Origin: Enterobacteriaceae bacterium 89
GTDB taxonomy: Bacteria; Pseudomonadota; Gammaproteobacteria; Enterobacterales; Enterobacteriaceae
Direction of reading: 5' to 3'
Assembly (NCBI GenBank): GCA_014156375.1
Contig: RQJH01000003.1
Coordinates: 1,659,799-1,723,798 of the forward strand
Length of the DNA: 64,000 nucleotides
A program made the translations under genes and the position numbers. Shown piece after piece: positions 1-8,918 of the stretch. Below the pieces are notes generated by a model. That model was given only the letters and a program-made list of their open reading frames with translations, was not told where the DNA came from and did no database searches. Each line of letters opens with the position of its first letter. The stretch's first letter is position 1.

Positions 1-1247
1 TCGGTGGCGCCGGTAAACTTACCGAACAGCCAGAAGCCTGCGTCGTTCACGTGGCTGACCACAATCGAACCACCCGCGATACAGATAGACAGTGCTGCCA
101 TCTGCGCTCCGGTGTAGTGAAGCTGTTCGATAACCGGCATCACCAGACCTACAGCAGTCAGACAGGCAACCGTGGCGGAACCCTGAATGATACGCACCGC
201 AGCGGCCAGTACGAAGCAGGTAATGGCAATTGGCAGCCCCATGCCGGTCAGCGCTTCGCCCAGTGCAGGACCTACGCCGGAATCAACGAGAACCTGTTTG
301 AACACGCCGCCCGCACCGATCACCAGCAGAATAATCCCCGCCGGCTGCAATGCCGCACCGCAGATTTCCATCACGCGGTCTTTCGGCATGCCCTGACGCA
401 TCGCCAGGCCGTAAATCGCTACCAGACACGCCACCAGGATCGCAGTGAACGGGTGACCGATAAACTCAAACCACTCATAGGCATGTGAACCCACCGGCAC
501 GAAGTGCGCAGCGATGGTTTTCAGACCCACCAGCACCAGCGGCAGCAGGATCAGCGCCAGGCTGAAGCCGAAGGATGGCATCTTGCCTTCGCCCAGGTGC
601 GGCTCGGAGATATCAGCAGGAATATGCAGTTCCACATAGCGGCTGATGAAATTACCCCACAGCGGCCCGGCAATAATCATCCCAGGGATTGCCGCGCACA
701 GGCCAATCAGGATCATCCAGCCGAAGTCGGCGTGCATCTGGGAGGCCAGCAGCATCGGCGCAGGCCCAGGCAGCAGGAACGCCGCAGCGGCAGCAACGCC
801 CGCAAACAGAGGGATCACCAGTTTCACCAGGTTAGTCCCGGTGTGGCGCGCCATGGAGAACGCAACGCTAATCAGCAGCACGATCGCCACTTCGAAGAAC
901 AGCGGCAGCGCGCAAATCAGACCCGCCAGGCCAATCGCATAGTGCGCGCGGCTGTGGCCGAAGGACTTCAGCATTTTCACCGCAATCTGGTCGACCGCGC
1001 CGGTTTCATGCAGGATTTTGCCGAACATCGCACCGAGCGCCACCACAATGGCGAGGAAGCCCAGCGTTCCGCCCATGCCTTTTTGCATGGTCGCCGCAAT
1101 TTTATCGAGCGGCATACCGGAAAACAGCCCTGCACCAATAGAAACCACCATCAAAGCAACGAAGGCGTGCATACGCGCCTTCATCACTAAAAACAGCAGT
1201 AACAGCACGGAGCCGACTGCCGTTAAAACTAACGTTAATGTACTCAC
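1..1247 (-). CDS. gntU: Low-affinity gluconate transporter GntU (C-terminus cut by window edge)
   Basis: Inner-membrane gluconate:H+ symporter of the GntP family, importing gluconate for phosphorylation by GntK. Reading the minus strand from a GTG start at 1247 gives MSTLTLVLTAVGSVLLLLF and then a run of hydrophobic segments typical of this family, closely resembling E. coli GntU. The frame stays open to the left edge, so the last part (about 30 residues by comparison with the 446-aa E. coli protein) is missing. The GTG start overlaps the gntK stop in a GTGA junction, indicating translational coupling in a gntKU operon repressed by GntR. Confidence 0.95.
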   Translation of the reverse strand, partial: MSTLTLVLTAVGSVLLLLFLVMKARMHAFVALMVVSIGAGLFSGMPLDKIAATMQKGMGGTLGFLAIVVALGAMFGKILHETGAVDQIAVKMLKSFGHSRAHYAIGLAGLICALPLFFEVAIVLLISVAFSMARHTGTNLVKLVIPLFAGVAAAAAFLLPGPAPMLLASQMHADFGWMILIGLCAAIPGMIIAGPLWGNFISRYVELHIPADISEPHLGEGKMPSFGFSLALILLPLVLVGLKTIAAHFVPVGSHAYEWFEFIGHPFTAILVACLVAIYGLAMRQGMPKDRVMEICGAALQPAGIILLVIGAGGVFKQVLVDSGVGPALGEALTGMGLPIAITCFVLAAAVRIIQGSATVACLTAVGLVMPVIEQLHYTGAQMAALSICIAGGSIVVSHVNDAGFWLFGKFTGAT

Positions 1248-1777
1248 GCTTGACTGCCTTTGTTGATCAGTTCAATAGTGCTGGCGACAACGCCGTCCAG
1301 CGGCTGGTCAATATCGACCACCAGAACGTCCGCTTCGGTAGCGTCCGGCTCTTGCAGAGTTTCGAACTGGGTGACCAGCATCTGAGTTTTGAAGAAGTGG
1401 CCTTTACGCGCTTTCAGGCGGCTTTCGATGACTTCGAAATCGCCCTTCATGTAGATGAAAGAGAGGTTTGGATTGCCTTCGCGCAGAATGTCGCGATAGC
1501 TTTTCTTCAGCGCGGAACAGACAATCAGCGACACTTTATTGGTACGCTGCATGGCAAAGGCGGCGTCATTCAGCGCCTGCAGCCACGGTTTGCGGTCGTC
1601 GTCGTTCAGCGGCTCGCCGGAAGACATTTTGACGATGTTGCTACGCGGATGGAGGAAGTCGCCATCAAGAAACGCGGCATGCAGCCGATACGCCACTTCG
1701 CTGGCGACGGCGGATTTGCCGCTGCCAGAGACGCCCATCAGAACGTAGACATGGTGATCATGGTTAGTCGTGCTCAA
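1244..1777 (-). CDS. gntK: Gluconokinase GntK
   Basis: Cytosolic kinase that converts gluconate and ATP to 6-phosphogluconate, feeding the Entner-Doudoroff and pentose phosphate routes. The 177-aa product carries a P-loop (GVSGSGKS, residues 15-22) near the N-terminus and matches E. coli GntK (about 175 aa) almost throughout. I chose the TTG at 1777 because the protein then begins MSTTNHDHH as in E. coli and a GGGAG ribosome site lies 6 nt upstream; the frame is open 26 codons further but that stretch runs across the GntR operator. It overlaps gntU by 4 nt. Confidence 0.95.
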   Translation of the reverse strand: MSTTNHDHHVYVLMGVSGSGKSAVASEVAYRLHAAFLDGDFLHPRSNIVKMSSGEPLNDDDRKPWLQALNDAAFAMQRTNKVSLIVCSALKKSYRDILREGNPNLSFIYMKGDFEVIESRLKARKGHFFKTQMLVTQFETLQEPDATEADVLVVDIDQPLDGVVASTIELINKGSQA

Positions 1778-1813
1778 AGCGATGCTCCCACAAAGAGTTT
1801 TGTTACGGGTAAC

Positions 1814-1827
1814 TGTTATCGGTAACA
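1814..1827 (-). promoter_or_regulatory. GntR operator upstream of gntKU
   Basis: TGTTATCGGTAACA is a near-perfect palindrome and matches the known GntR operator core (TGTTACCGATAACA). It lies about 37 nt upstream of the gntK start, in the gap between gntR and gntK. This supports repression of gntKU by the adjacent GntR, relieved by gluconate. The site is read directly; its function is inferred from the E. coli system. Confidence 0.75.
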
Positions 1828-1907
1828 TTGTCCTGCCGACGTACTGGATAAGCAATAACCTGAGAGACGATAAACCTGGTTGTGTGATCTACTTCAAACT
1901 TGTCGGA

Positions 1908-2903
1908 CTAGATGGATCCACCCGGTGACAACGTGAAACCTAAATCTAACATTTTCGGCGTAACTATTTCACCGCGAATGCGCGCCAACAGGCGTTCCGC
2001 ACCGATGCGCCCCATGCGTTCACGCGGGGTGAGCACGCTCGCCAGCCGTGGCTCCATCACCTGACCAATGTCATGGCCGTGGAAACCAGCAATAGCCATG
2101 TCGTCCGGGATTTTCAGCCCCAGCCGCTGGCATTCAAACGCCGCGCCGACCGCCAGGTCATCGTTGGTACAAAAGATCCCGTCAAGCTGCGGATATTCAC
2201 GACGCGCCTCGCGCATCAGCTCAATCCCTGAAGAGTACGAAGAGGACTGCTCAACCATCATGCTGTACGGCGTCAGGCTGGCATCACGCATCGCCTGTTC
2301 GTAGCCCTGCTGTTTGATGATAGTACGTTCGTCGAGACGTGCACCCAGATAGGCGATGTACTGATGGCCACGGGAAATCATGGTAGCCGTCATTTGGCGC
2401 GCGGCTTCGAAGTTATCAAAGCCTACCGCGATATCGATGCACGGAGACTGACTGTCCATCAGCTCCACCACCGGAATGCCCGCAACTTCAATCATTTTGC
2501 GCGTGCGCGCGGTGTGGGTACGCTCCGAAAGGATCAGCCCGTCGATATTCCAGGACAGCATGGATTCCAGGCGCTCTTCTTCCTTTTCCGGCTTGTAGCC
2601 GTAGTGGGCGAGCATCGCCTGATAGCCGTAGGCATCGGTCACGCTTTCAATGCCTTTCAGCACTTCGGCGAACACCTGGTTGGTTAACGATGGGAGCAGA
2701 ACGCCAATCGCACGACTGGTGGCGTTAGAGAGCATATCGGGCGCGCGGTTGGGAATATAACCCAGTTCATCAAGGGCAATCTGGATCTTGCCACGCAGCG
2801 CAACGGAAACCTGTTCCGGATTGCGTAAAAAACGGCTGACCGTCATTTTGGTCACGCCAACGCGATCGGCCACATCCTGAAGTACGGGTCTTTTCTTTTT
2901 CAT
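1908..2903 (-). CDS. gntR: Gluconate operon repressor GntR (LacI/GalR family)
   Basis: DNA-binding repressor of gluconate uptake and catabolism genes. The 331-aa length equals E. coli GntR. The N-terminal LacI-type helix-turn-helix is visible (LQDVADRVGVTKMTVSRFLR, about residues 8-27), followed by a periplasmic-binding-protein-like sensor domain from about residue 60 ending TLSPGGSI. It is encoded just upstream of gntKU on the same strand with a 130-nt gap that holds its presumed operator. LacI-family members bind sugar-like inducers; gluconate is inferred here from orthology and context. Confidence 0.97.
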   Translation of the reverse strand: MKKKRPVLQDVADRVGVTKMTVSRFLRNPEQVSVALRGKIQIALDELGYIPNRAPDMLSNATSRAIGVLLPSLTNQVFAEVLKGIESVTDAYGYQAMLAHYGYKPEKEEERLESMLSWNIDGLILSERTHTARTRKMIEVAGIPVVELMDSQSPCIDIAVGFDNFEAARQMTATMISRGHQYIAYLGARLDERTIIKQQGYEQAMRDASLTPYSMMVEQSSSYSSGIELMREARREYPQLDGIFCTNDDLAVGAAFECQRLGLKIPDDMAIAGFHGHDIGQVMEPRLASVLTPRERMGRIGAERLLARIRGEIVTPKMLDLGFTLSPGGSI

Positions 2904-2957
2904 CGTCCAGCGGGTGATAAATGGGGAGACATTTCACCAGTTTATCATGGACGTGGC

Positions 2958-2986
2958 AGAACCTTCCCTGGAAGTGGGAAGGTTCT
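2958..2986 (-). terminator. Hairpin between yhhW and gntR
   Basis: An 11-bp perfect inverted repeat (AGAACCTTCCC / GGGAAGGTTCT, 7-nt loop) sits just after the yhhW stop codon. There is no strong T-tract on either side, so it may be a weak terminator or an mRNA 3' stabiliser. Confidence 0.5.
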
Positions 2987-3005
2987 GTGATTTATTTAAT
3001 CAGGA

Positions 3006-3701
3006 TCATACCGGCGGCAGGTCAAACAGCAGAATTTCCGCTTCGCTGTCGGCATGAACAGAGATGGCCTGCTCATCCCAAATTGCCAGACCGTCGGCGG
3101 TGGTGGCTTTGGTGCCGTTGATGGACACTTCCCCTTTCACCACCTGGATCCACACCCGGCGATCCGCCGCAATCTGATGCACAGACTGCTCGTCTTTCAG
3201 CAGCGCCCAACGGTAGAGTTCCATGTCCTGATACACTTTCAGCGAACCGTCGCGCGCATCCGGTGACAGCACCAGCTGTTTGCCCTGTACCGCGTCAAAA
3301 CGACGCTGTTCATAGCGTGGCGTAATGCCGGTTTCTTCTGGAATGATCCAGATTTGATACAGGTGCAGTTTTTCAGTGTTGCTCGGGTTGTACTCCGAGT
3401 GACGGATCCCCGTACCGGCGCTCATAATCTGGAATTCACCCGCTGGCACCTGCTCCTCGTTACCCATGCTGTCTTTGTGCGCCACCGCGCCTTCCAGCAC
3501 ATAAGTCAGGATTTCCATGTCTTTGTGTGGGTGAGTACCGAAGCCCTGGCCTGCATCAATCACGTCGTCGTTAATGACGCGCAGCGCAGAGAAACCCATA
3601 AAATTCGCGTCGTAATAGTTAGCGAAAGAGAAGGTATGCCAGGAGTCCAGCCAGCCGTGATTCGCATGGCCACGTTCGTTCGCTTTGCGTAAGTAGATCA
3701 T
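3006..3701 (-). CDS. yhhW: Pirin-family quercetin 2,3-dioxygenase-like protein YhhW
   Basis: Bicupin of the pirin family; the E. coli protein degrades the flavonol quercetin in vitro, but its physiological substrate is unknown. The 231-aa product starting MIYLRKANERGH has E. coli YhhW's length and retains all four metal ligands: His57 and His59 (in THPHKD), His101 and Glu103 (in RHSEYN). An ATG three codons upstream is also in frame. It is monocistronic on the minus strand, separated from yhhX by about 120 nt. Confidence 0.93.
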   Translation of the reverse strand: MIYLRKANERGHANHGWLDSWHTFSFANYYDANFMGFSALRVINDDVIDAGQGFGTHPHKDMEILTYVLEGAVAHKDSMGNEEQVPAGEFQIMSAGTGIRHSEYNPSNTEKLHLYQIWIIPEETGITPRYEQRRFDAVQGKQLVLSPDARDGSLKVYQDMELYRWALLKDEQSVHQIAADRRVWIQVVKGEVSINGTKATTADGLAIWDEQAISVHADSEAEILLFDLPPV

Positions 3702-3824
3702 GATGTTCATCCCGTGTTCGTTTCGATGGACTTAGTGTGGACCCGAACCGGCCAGGATGATAGTGGGTGAAAATTGACTCCTCTGTTCAAAATTTATGAA
3801 TAAGAACAGAAGAGTCAAAACCGC

Positions 3825-4862
3825 TTATTTAGCGAGGATTATCGCAGAGGGAGAAGGCTGCTCAAAGCCGCGTTCGAGGATCTCCATATTGGTCAGCGCT
3901 TCAGATTCCTTGACGAAGTTCGGCGTGCCGTTGACGATGGTTTCGTACAGGGCGTCGTACACGCGGCCATAGTCACCCACTTCCGGTTTCACCTCTTCGC
4001 GCACCGCCACGCCCTCGGCATTCATGTATTCAAGCTGGCCGATGCTGTCATCCGCGCCAAAGCTTGGTTCACCCGGCATGATATTGGCCTTCAGGCTGGT
4101 TTCCTGCTGGTCGATGCCGTATTTCAGGTACGAACCGTTGGTGCCGTGCACGATAAATTTCGGATACTCGATTTTGACCAGATGGCTGGTTTTTACCACG
4201 GCTTTCAGGTTGCCGTAGAACAGCTGCGTTTCGAAGGTATCGTCCGGGTTAGCCGGGTTGCGCACGCTGCGAATGTCATAAGCCACGCGATCCGGGCGAC
4301 CGAGCAGAGAAATAATCTGGTCCATGGTATGCACGCCAAGACCGTAGAACGCGCCATCCTGCGGCAGGCCAGGTTTGGTTTCTGCCACCGGGCGATACAT
4401 ATCGAAATGGCTTTCAATTTCCACAATCTCGCCGAGCTTGCCGCTTTCAATCACCTTCTTCATCGTCAGGAAACAGGAGTCAAAACGACGGTTCTGGTAA
4501 GGGGAAATCGTCAGTCCCTTCTCTTTCGCCAGCGCAAACAGCTGCTTCGCTTCATCAAGCGTCGGGGTAAACGGCTTCTCCACCAGCACGTTTTTGCCCG
4601 CTTCCAGCGCGCGTTTGGCGTAATCAAAATGGCTGTCAGCATGCGTGCAGACCACCACCAGTTTGACCTGCGGGTCGTTCAGCACTTCGTCGAGGTCGCT
4701 GGTGAAATGGATATGCTGATACTGAGGATGCTGCTCTTCCGGCTTCGCACTGCGGCGATAGATGTGCGCCACGTGCCACGTGTCTTTGCGGTTGAGAACA
4801 AACGGGAGGTGATAGCGGGTGGTACTTTTTCCAAAACCAATAAATGCGCAGTGTAGGGTCAT
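3825..4862 (-). CDS. yhhX: Putative NAD(P)-dependent oxidoreductase YhhX (Gfo/Idh/MocA family)
   Basis: Cytosolic dehydrogenase of the Gfo/Idh/MocA family, substrate unknown. The 345-aa protein has an N-terminal Rossmann motif (GFGKSTTRYH, residues 9-18), the family EKP motif at residues 95-97 (cofactor side and catalytic lysine) and a C-terminal alpha/beta substrate domain. The start at 4862 is preceded by AAAGGACC; an upstream in-frame ATG would add 12 unconserved residues. The gene is downstream of ryhB on the same strand, separated from it by repeats, as in E. coli. Confidence 0.93.
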   Translation of the reverse strand: MTLHCAFIGFGKSTTRYHLPFVLNRKDTWHVAHIYRRSAKPEEQHPQYQHIHFTSDLDEVLNDPQVKLVVVCTHADSHFDYAKRALEAGKNVLVEKPFTPTLDEAKQLFALAKEKGLTISPYQNRRFDSCFLTMKKVIESGKLGEIVEIESHFDMYRPVAETKPGLPQDGAFYGLGVHTMDQIISLLGRPDRVAYDIRSVRNPANPDDTFETQLFYGNLKAVVKTSHLVKIEYPKFIVHGTNGSYLKYGIDQQETSLKANIMPGEPSFGADDSIGQLEYMNAEGVAVREEVKPEVGDYGRVYDALYETIVNGTPNFVKESEALTNMEILERGFEQPSPSAIILAK

Positions 4863-4910
4863 GGCTCGGTCCTTTTGACTTTGAATTCCCCATAACATAC
4901 TTGAAGCACC

Positions 4911-5000
4911 GTAGGTCCGGCAAACGTAGTGCCGCCGGGCAATGCCATAATTCTGCGGTCTGACGCCCTCTCCCTAACCCTCTCCCACAGGGAGAGGGGA
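4911..5000. repeat. REP-like element plus CCCTCTCCC palindromic repeat
   Basis: Between yhhX and ryhB there are two intergenic repeat types. A REP-like half (GTAGGTCCGG ... GCCGCCGGGCAAT) lies at 4911-4943, and a CCCTCTCCC ... GGGAGAGGGG palindromic unit lies at 4966-5000. Both recur elsewhere in this window, always outside coding sequence. Confidence 0.85.
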
Positions 5001-5023
5001 CAGTCCATCGCCAAAGTCCAGGC

Positions 5024-5122
5024 AAAAAAAAAGCCAGCACCCGGCTGGCTATAAAATAATACTGGAAGCAATGTGAGCAATGTCGTGCTTTCAGGTTCTC
5101 CGTAAGGGGTCTCCCTGAACGC
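5024..5122 (-). ncRNA. ryhB: Small regulatory RNA RyhB
   Basis: Hfq-dependent small RNA made under iron starvation; it base-pairs with mRNAs of iron-using proteins and promotes their decay. The minus strand from 5122 begins GCGTTCAGGGAGACCCC and contains the invariant core GAACCTGAAAGCACGACATT followed by TGCTCACATTGCTTCCAGT, as in E. coli RyhB. It ends with a GC hairpin (GCCAGCCGGGTGCTGGC) and nine T residues, a classical Rho-independent terminator. The location between yhhX and yhhY is conserved. TAGACA and TATTAT with an 18-nt spacer upstream could be its -35 and -10. The 3' end is approximate within the T-run. Confidence 0.96.
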
Positions 5123-5124
5123 AT

Positions 5125-5143
5125 GACAATAATAATCATTATC
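5125..5143 (-). promoter_or_regulatory. Fur box controlling ryhB
   Basis: GACAATAATAATCATTATC matches the 19-bp Fur consensus GATAATGATAATCATTATC at 17 of 19 positions. It overlaps the ryhB promoter directly upstream of the RNA start, so Fe2+-Fur should repress ryhB. The match is direct; regulation follows from the E. coli system. Confidence 0.88.
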
Positions 5144-5244
5144 ATTCGCACTTGTCTACTGAATTTTTGCAAAAAACAGCAGTTGACGAAATTTTCCCGC
5201 TCGGAGAAGGTAAAGAGGACTATTAACCCGAAGGAGAATGAGGA

Positions 5245-5736
5245 ATGAGTGAGATAGTGATACGCCACGCTGAAACCAAAGACGTTGAGGCCATCCGCCA
5301 GATCCATGCCCAGCCAGAGGTGTATCGCAACACGCTACAAGTTCCCCATCCTTCCGATCATATGTGGCAGGAACGGCTAACTGACCGGCCCGGTATTAAA
5401 CAGCTGGTCGCGTGCATTGACGATATTGTCGTAGGTCATCTCACCATTGACGTCGCGCAGCGCCCGCGCCGCAGCCACGTTGCTGATTTCGGTATCACCG
5501 TGGACAGCCGTTTCTCCGGACGCGGCGTCGGCAGCGCGCTGATGAGCGCCATGACGGAAATGTGCGACAACTGGCTGCGCGTGGATCGTATCGAGCTGAC
5601 GGTGTTTGTCGATAACGAACCGGCGGTAGCGCTTTACCGTAAGTTCGACTTTGAAATCGAAGGCACCGGTAAGAAATATGCTCTGCGCAACGGAGAGTAT
5701 GTGGATGCTTATTATATGGCTCGGATGAAGGGGTAA
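5245..5736 (+). CDS. aaaT: L-amino acid N-acetyltransferase AaaT (YhhY), GNAT family
   Basis: GNAT-fold enzyme; the E. coli orthologue N-acetylates L-phenylalanine and L-methionine with acetyl-CoA. The 163-aa product begins MSEIVIRHAETKD and matches E. coli YhhY (162 aa) nearly end to end, including the acetyl-CoA pyrophosphate loop region (SRFSGRGVGSALM, about residues 91-103) and a C-terminal VDAYYMAR. A good AAGGAG ribosome site lies upstream. It is divergent from ryhB and convergent with ggt. Confidence 0.94.
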   Translation: MSEIVIRHAETKDVEAIRQIHAQPEVYRNTLQVPHPSDHMWQERLTDRPGIKQLVACIDDIVVGHLTIDVAQRPRRSHVADFGITVDSRFSGRGVGSALMSAMTEMCDNWLRVDRIELTVFVDNEPAVALYRKFDFEIEGTGKKYALRNGEYVDAYYMARMKG

Positions 5737-5737
5737 A

Positions 5738-5820
5738 GTCCCCTCTCCCTAACCCTCTCCCAAGGGAGAGGGAACTTTATACTCCCCTCTCCCCGTGGGA
5801 GAGGGGCTGGGGGAGAGGGC
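5738..5820. repeat. CCCTCTCCC/GGGAGAGGG repeat cluster
   Basis: Between the convergent aaaT and ggt genes, two successive palindromic units of the CCCTCTCCC ... GGGAGAGGG type fill almost the whole gap. They can fold into stable hairpins and may act as bidirectional mRNA 3' ends. Confidence 0.85.
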
Positions 5821-5836
5821 ATCAGACAGGCACGAA

Positions 5837-7636
5837 TTAATAACCCGCCGTCAAATCATCCACTGAACGAGGATCCGAAGCGCCATACAGCGTGCCGTCC
5901 GGGCCGACCATAATACTCTGCGTGCTGCCCATCGCTTCCTTCAGCGCCACTTTCTGCCCTTTCTGCTCCAGCATCTTCAGCGTGTCCGGGCTAAAGCCTT
6001 TCTCCACACGCAGCTCGTCCGGCAGCCACTGATGATGGAAACGCGGCGCGTTGGTCGCTTCGGCGACGTTCATCCCAAAGTCGATGGTATTGACCACCAT
6101 TTGCAGCACCGTGGTGATGATCCGGCTGCCGCCAGGGCTCCCCGTCACCAGCCAGGTTTTGCCGTCTTTCACTACAATCGTCGGCGACATTGACGACAGC
6201 GGACGTTTCTTCGGTCCGACGGCGTTGGCATCGCCGCCCACCAGGCCATAGACGTTTGGCACGCCCGGCTTGGCAGAGAAATCGTCCATTTCGTTGTTCA
6301 TCAGAATGCCGGTATTCCCGGCCACAATCCCGGTGCCGAAAGTGGTGTTAAGGGTGTAAGTCACCGCCACCGCGTTACCGTCTTTGTCCACCACGGAGAA
6401 ATGCGTGGTCTGATTACTCTCATACGGCGCGAGTTTACCAGGACGAATTTCGCTGGAAGGTTTCGCTTTATTGATATCAATCTCGCTGGCGATGGATTTG
6501 GCGTAGGCCTTGCTGGTTAAAGCCTGCCACGGCACTTTGACGAAATCCGGATCGCCCAGATATTCCGAGCGGTCGGCATAGGCATGCTTTTCGGCTTCCG
6601 CCATAATCTGCATCGCATCGGCGCTGCCAAAGCCGTATTTCTGCATATCGAAGTTTTCCATAATATTCAGAATTTCAACGATATGAATACCTCCGGAAGA
6701 CGGTGGCGGCATCGAGTACACCTGATACCCGCGATAATCACCGCTGATAGGCGTACGCTCAACGGCCTTGTAGTTCGCCAGATCCTCTTTGGTCATCAGC
6801 CCGCCGTTCTTTTTCATCTCCTCGGCAATCTGATCGGCTATCGGCCCTTTATAAAACGCATCAGGTCCGTTTTCGGCAATCATCTCCAGGCTTTTGGCAA
6901 GATTAACCTGTACCAGTTTGTCGCCCTTCTTCAGCGGCTCGCCGTCTTTCCAGAAAATGGCTTTGCTGTTCTCGTGATTAGGGATCACTTCGCTGCCGTA
7001 GGTTTTCAGGTCGTCGGCCAGCGCATCGTTAACAACAAAACCGTCTTTGGCGAGTTTAATCGCCGGGCGCACCACTTTGTTAAGCGGCATCGTGCCGTAT
7101 TCTTTCAACGCCAGCGAGAAGCCCGCCACGGTGCCAGGCGTGCCGGAAGCCAGATGCGAGGTCAGCGATTTTTTGCTGTCCGGATTGCCCTGATCATCGA
7201 GGAACATATCGCGGGTCGCCTGCTCCGGCGCCATTTCACGGAAATCTATTGCCGTGGTTTTGCCGTCTTTGGTGCGCAGCAGCATAAAGCCGCCACCGCC
7301 TAAGTTCCCGGCCTGCGGATGAGTGACCGCCAGCGCGTAACCAACTGCTACCGCCGCGTCGACAGCGTTACCGCCCTCTTTCAGGATCTCCACGCCGACG
7401 TTCGTCGCCATGGCATCCACCGAAGCAACCATGCCTTTCTGCGCACGAACAGGATGGAAAACGTCTTCTTCCACGCCATAAGACACCGCTGGCGCAGGGG
7501 CAGAAGCAGCCGGAGCGGAAGAGACGGAGGCCGGTGGTGGTGCAGAGACGGGCGGTGGCGTGGCCGCCACGCTGAAACTGCCTCCTGCCAGCAGGGCGGC
7601 AATCGCCACTCTGCGCCAAACACGTTGATTCATCAT
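5837..7636 (-). CDS. ggt: Gamma-glutamyltranspeptidase, periplasmic
   Basis: Periplasmic enzyme that cleaves the gamma-glutamyl bond of glutathione and transfers or hydrolyses it. It is made as a precursor that self-cleaves into large and small subunits. The 599-aa protein has a signal peptide (about residues 1-25), the large subunit, and the autocatalytic threonine in SNQTTHFSVVD, which I place at about Thr410 (Thr391 in E. coli). The GSPGGSRI and PLSSMSPTIV substrate-binding motifs are present. It is about 19 residues longer than E. coli Ggt because of a Pro/Ala/Ser-rich stretch (about residues 27-50) after the signal peptide. Confidence 0.96.
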   Translation of the reverse strand: MMNQRVWRRVAIAALLAGGSFSVAATPPPVSAPPPASVSSAPAASAPAPAVSYGVEEDVFHPVRAQKGMVASVDAMATNVGVEILKEGGNAVDAAVAVGYALAVTHPQAGNLGGGGFMLLRTKDGKTTAIDFREMAPEQATRDMFLDDQGNPDSKKSLTSHLASGTPGTVAGFSLALKEYGTMPLNKVVRPAIKLAKDGFVVNDALADDLKTYGSEVIPNHENSKAIFWKDGEPLKKGDKLVQVNLAKSLEMIAENGPDAFYKGPIADQIAEEMKKNGGLMTKEDLANYKAVERTPISGDYRGYQVYSMPPPSSGGIHIVEILNIMENFDMQKYGFGSADAMQIMAEAEKHAYADRSEYLGDPDFVKVPWQALTSKAYAKSIASEIDINKAKPSSEIRPGKLAPYESNQTTHFSVVDKDGNAVAVTYTLNTTFGTGIVAGNTGILMNNEMDDFSAKPGVPNVYGLVGGDANAVGPKKRPLSSMSPTIVVKDGKTWLVTGSPGGSRIITTVLQMVVNTIDFGMNVAEATNAPRFHHQWLPDELRVEKGFSPDTLKMLEQKGQKVALKEAMGSTQSIMVGPDGTLYGASDPRSVDDLTAGY

Positions 7637-7758
7637 TGTTATTCTCCAGGTGAACGGGGTGATGCTCCCGCTTAAGCCTGGTTCACTATTCTTAAAAAAT
7701 CATCGTCATGGGCAAATGAGGGTAAACTTAAAGGAGCCCCCCAAAGGAGGAGGATGGC

Positions 7759-8181
7759 ATGAAAAGGTTATTTCTTGTTGCGGCGCTGATGCCGTTTGCT
7801 GCCTTTGCGCAGCCCTTTACCGACAACACCACCAACAACCCGAATCAGCCGGGATATGTGATCCCGAGCCAGCAGCGAATGCAGAATCAGATGCAGTCGC
7901 AGCAAATTCAGCAAAAAGGGATGCTCAACCAGCAGGTGCAGAATCAGGCGCAGCTTCAGCAGCAGAATCTGCAATCGCAGTTGAACAACAGTCAGCAGCG
8001 GGTGCTGCAGCTACAGCCGGGTCAACAGGTGCTGCCCAACAGCAACGGCGGCATGCTGAGCGGTGGCACTAGCAGCAGTAGCGGCCAGCAGCATATGCTG
8101 CCTCAACCACAGAACGGCGACATGCTGTCGACGCCGTCTAACCCGCAGCCCAATATCCCGCTGAAGACTATTGGACCTTAA
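7759..8181 (+). CDS. yhhA: DUF2756 family exported protein YhhA
   Basis: Small secreted protein of unknown function (DUF2756). The 140-aa product has a clear signal peptide ([17 protein letters not shown], cleavage near residue 17) and a low-complexity mature part very rich in Gln, Asn and Ser, as in E. coli YhhA (about 146 aa). The ribosome site GGAGGAGG is unusually strong. It is divergent from ggt and ends convergently with ugpQ, overlapping that stop by 4 nt. Confidence 0.9.
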   Translation: MKRLFLVAALMPFAAFAQPFTDNTTNNPNQPGYVIPSQQRMQNQMQSQQIQQKGMLNQQVQNQAQLQQQNLQSQLNNSQQRVLQLQPGQQVLPNSNGGMLSGGTSSSSGQQHMLPQPQNGDMLSTPSNPQPNIPLKTIGP

Positions 8182-8918
8182 GGCTTAAAGTCAGGGCCAA
8201 TAACGTCAATCGCATCGGTACAGATGCAGTCGACACCCCAGCGCAGCAGCTCTGCCGCCCGCTGGGGTTTGTTGACGGTGTAGACCAGAATATGTAATCC
8301 CGCCGCTTTCAGTTCCTTCACGCGCACTTCATCCAGTAATTTGTGATTCAGATGAATCGACACGCAGCCCAGACGCCCGGTCAGCGCCTGCCAGTCGTCG
8401 CGCCACTCATCCAGCAGCAGGCCGCGTGGCAGCTCAGGAGCGGCTTCCTGTGCCGCTTCCAGCGCATCGATTTCAAACGACGACAGCAGCGGTGGCGTCA
8501 TCCCCTGCCACAGCTCACGGGCGGCCAGCGCGATGACTTTCCCCGTCAGCGGCCCAAAACCGGTAGTGGGTTTGATTTCGATATTGGCCATCATCCCGTG
8601 CATGCGGCAGCGTTCCGCCACTTCGGCCAGCAGCGGCAGCTTCTCGCCTTTAAACTCGCCGCTAAACCAGCTTCCGGCATCGACGTTCAGCAGATCGCGC
8701 CAGGCCAGTTCGCCCGCCACGCCCCAGCCGTTGCTGGTGCGCTCGAGGTTATCGTCATGCAGCAGGAAAATTTCGCCGTCTTTCGATAATTTGGCGTCGA
8801 ATTCGATCATCTTGTGACAGTAGCGCGCCCCCACGTCGATTGCCGCGAGGGTGTTTTCCGGTGCCAGCTTACCGCCGCCACGATGGGCGACGATGCGGGG
8901 ATAAGGCCAGTTGCTCAT
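8178..8918 (-). CDS. ugpQ: Glycerophosphodiester phosphodiesterase UgpQ
   Basis: Cytosolic enzyme that hydrolyses glycerophosphodiesters to sn-glycerol-3-phosphate and an alcohol. The 246-aa product has the GDPD signature: His12-Arg13 in VAHRGGGK, Glu39 and Asp41 in IEFDAKLS, and His54. The start at 8918 ([10 protein letters not shown]) overlaps the ugpC stop in ATGA; 20 codons further upstream are open but lie within ugpC. It is the last gene of ugpBAECQ, so substrates imported by the transporter can be cleaved and used as phosphate and carbon source. Confidence 0.96.
   Translation of the reverse strand: MSNWPYPRIVAHRGGGKLAPENTLAAIDVGARYCHKMIEFDAKLSKDGEIFLLHDDNLERTSNGWGVAGELAWRDLLNVDAGSWFSGEFKGEKLPLLAEVAERCRMHGMMANIEIKPTTGFGPLTGKVIALAARELWQGMTPPLLSSFEIDALEAAQEAAPELPRGLLLDEWRDDWQALTGRLGCVSIHLNHKLLDEVRVKELKAAGLHILVYTVNKPQRAAELLRWGVDCICTDAIDVIGPDFKP

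Noticed and set aside
4636-5307. Minus-strand frame running across yhhX start, ryhB and the repeats
   Set aside because: It traverses the ryhB terminator and Fur box and has no conserved protein content.
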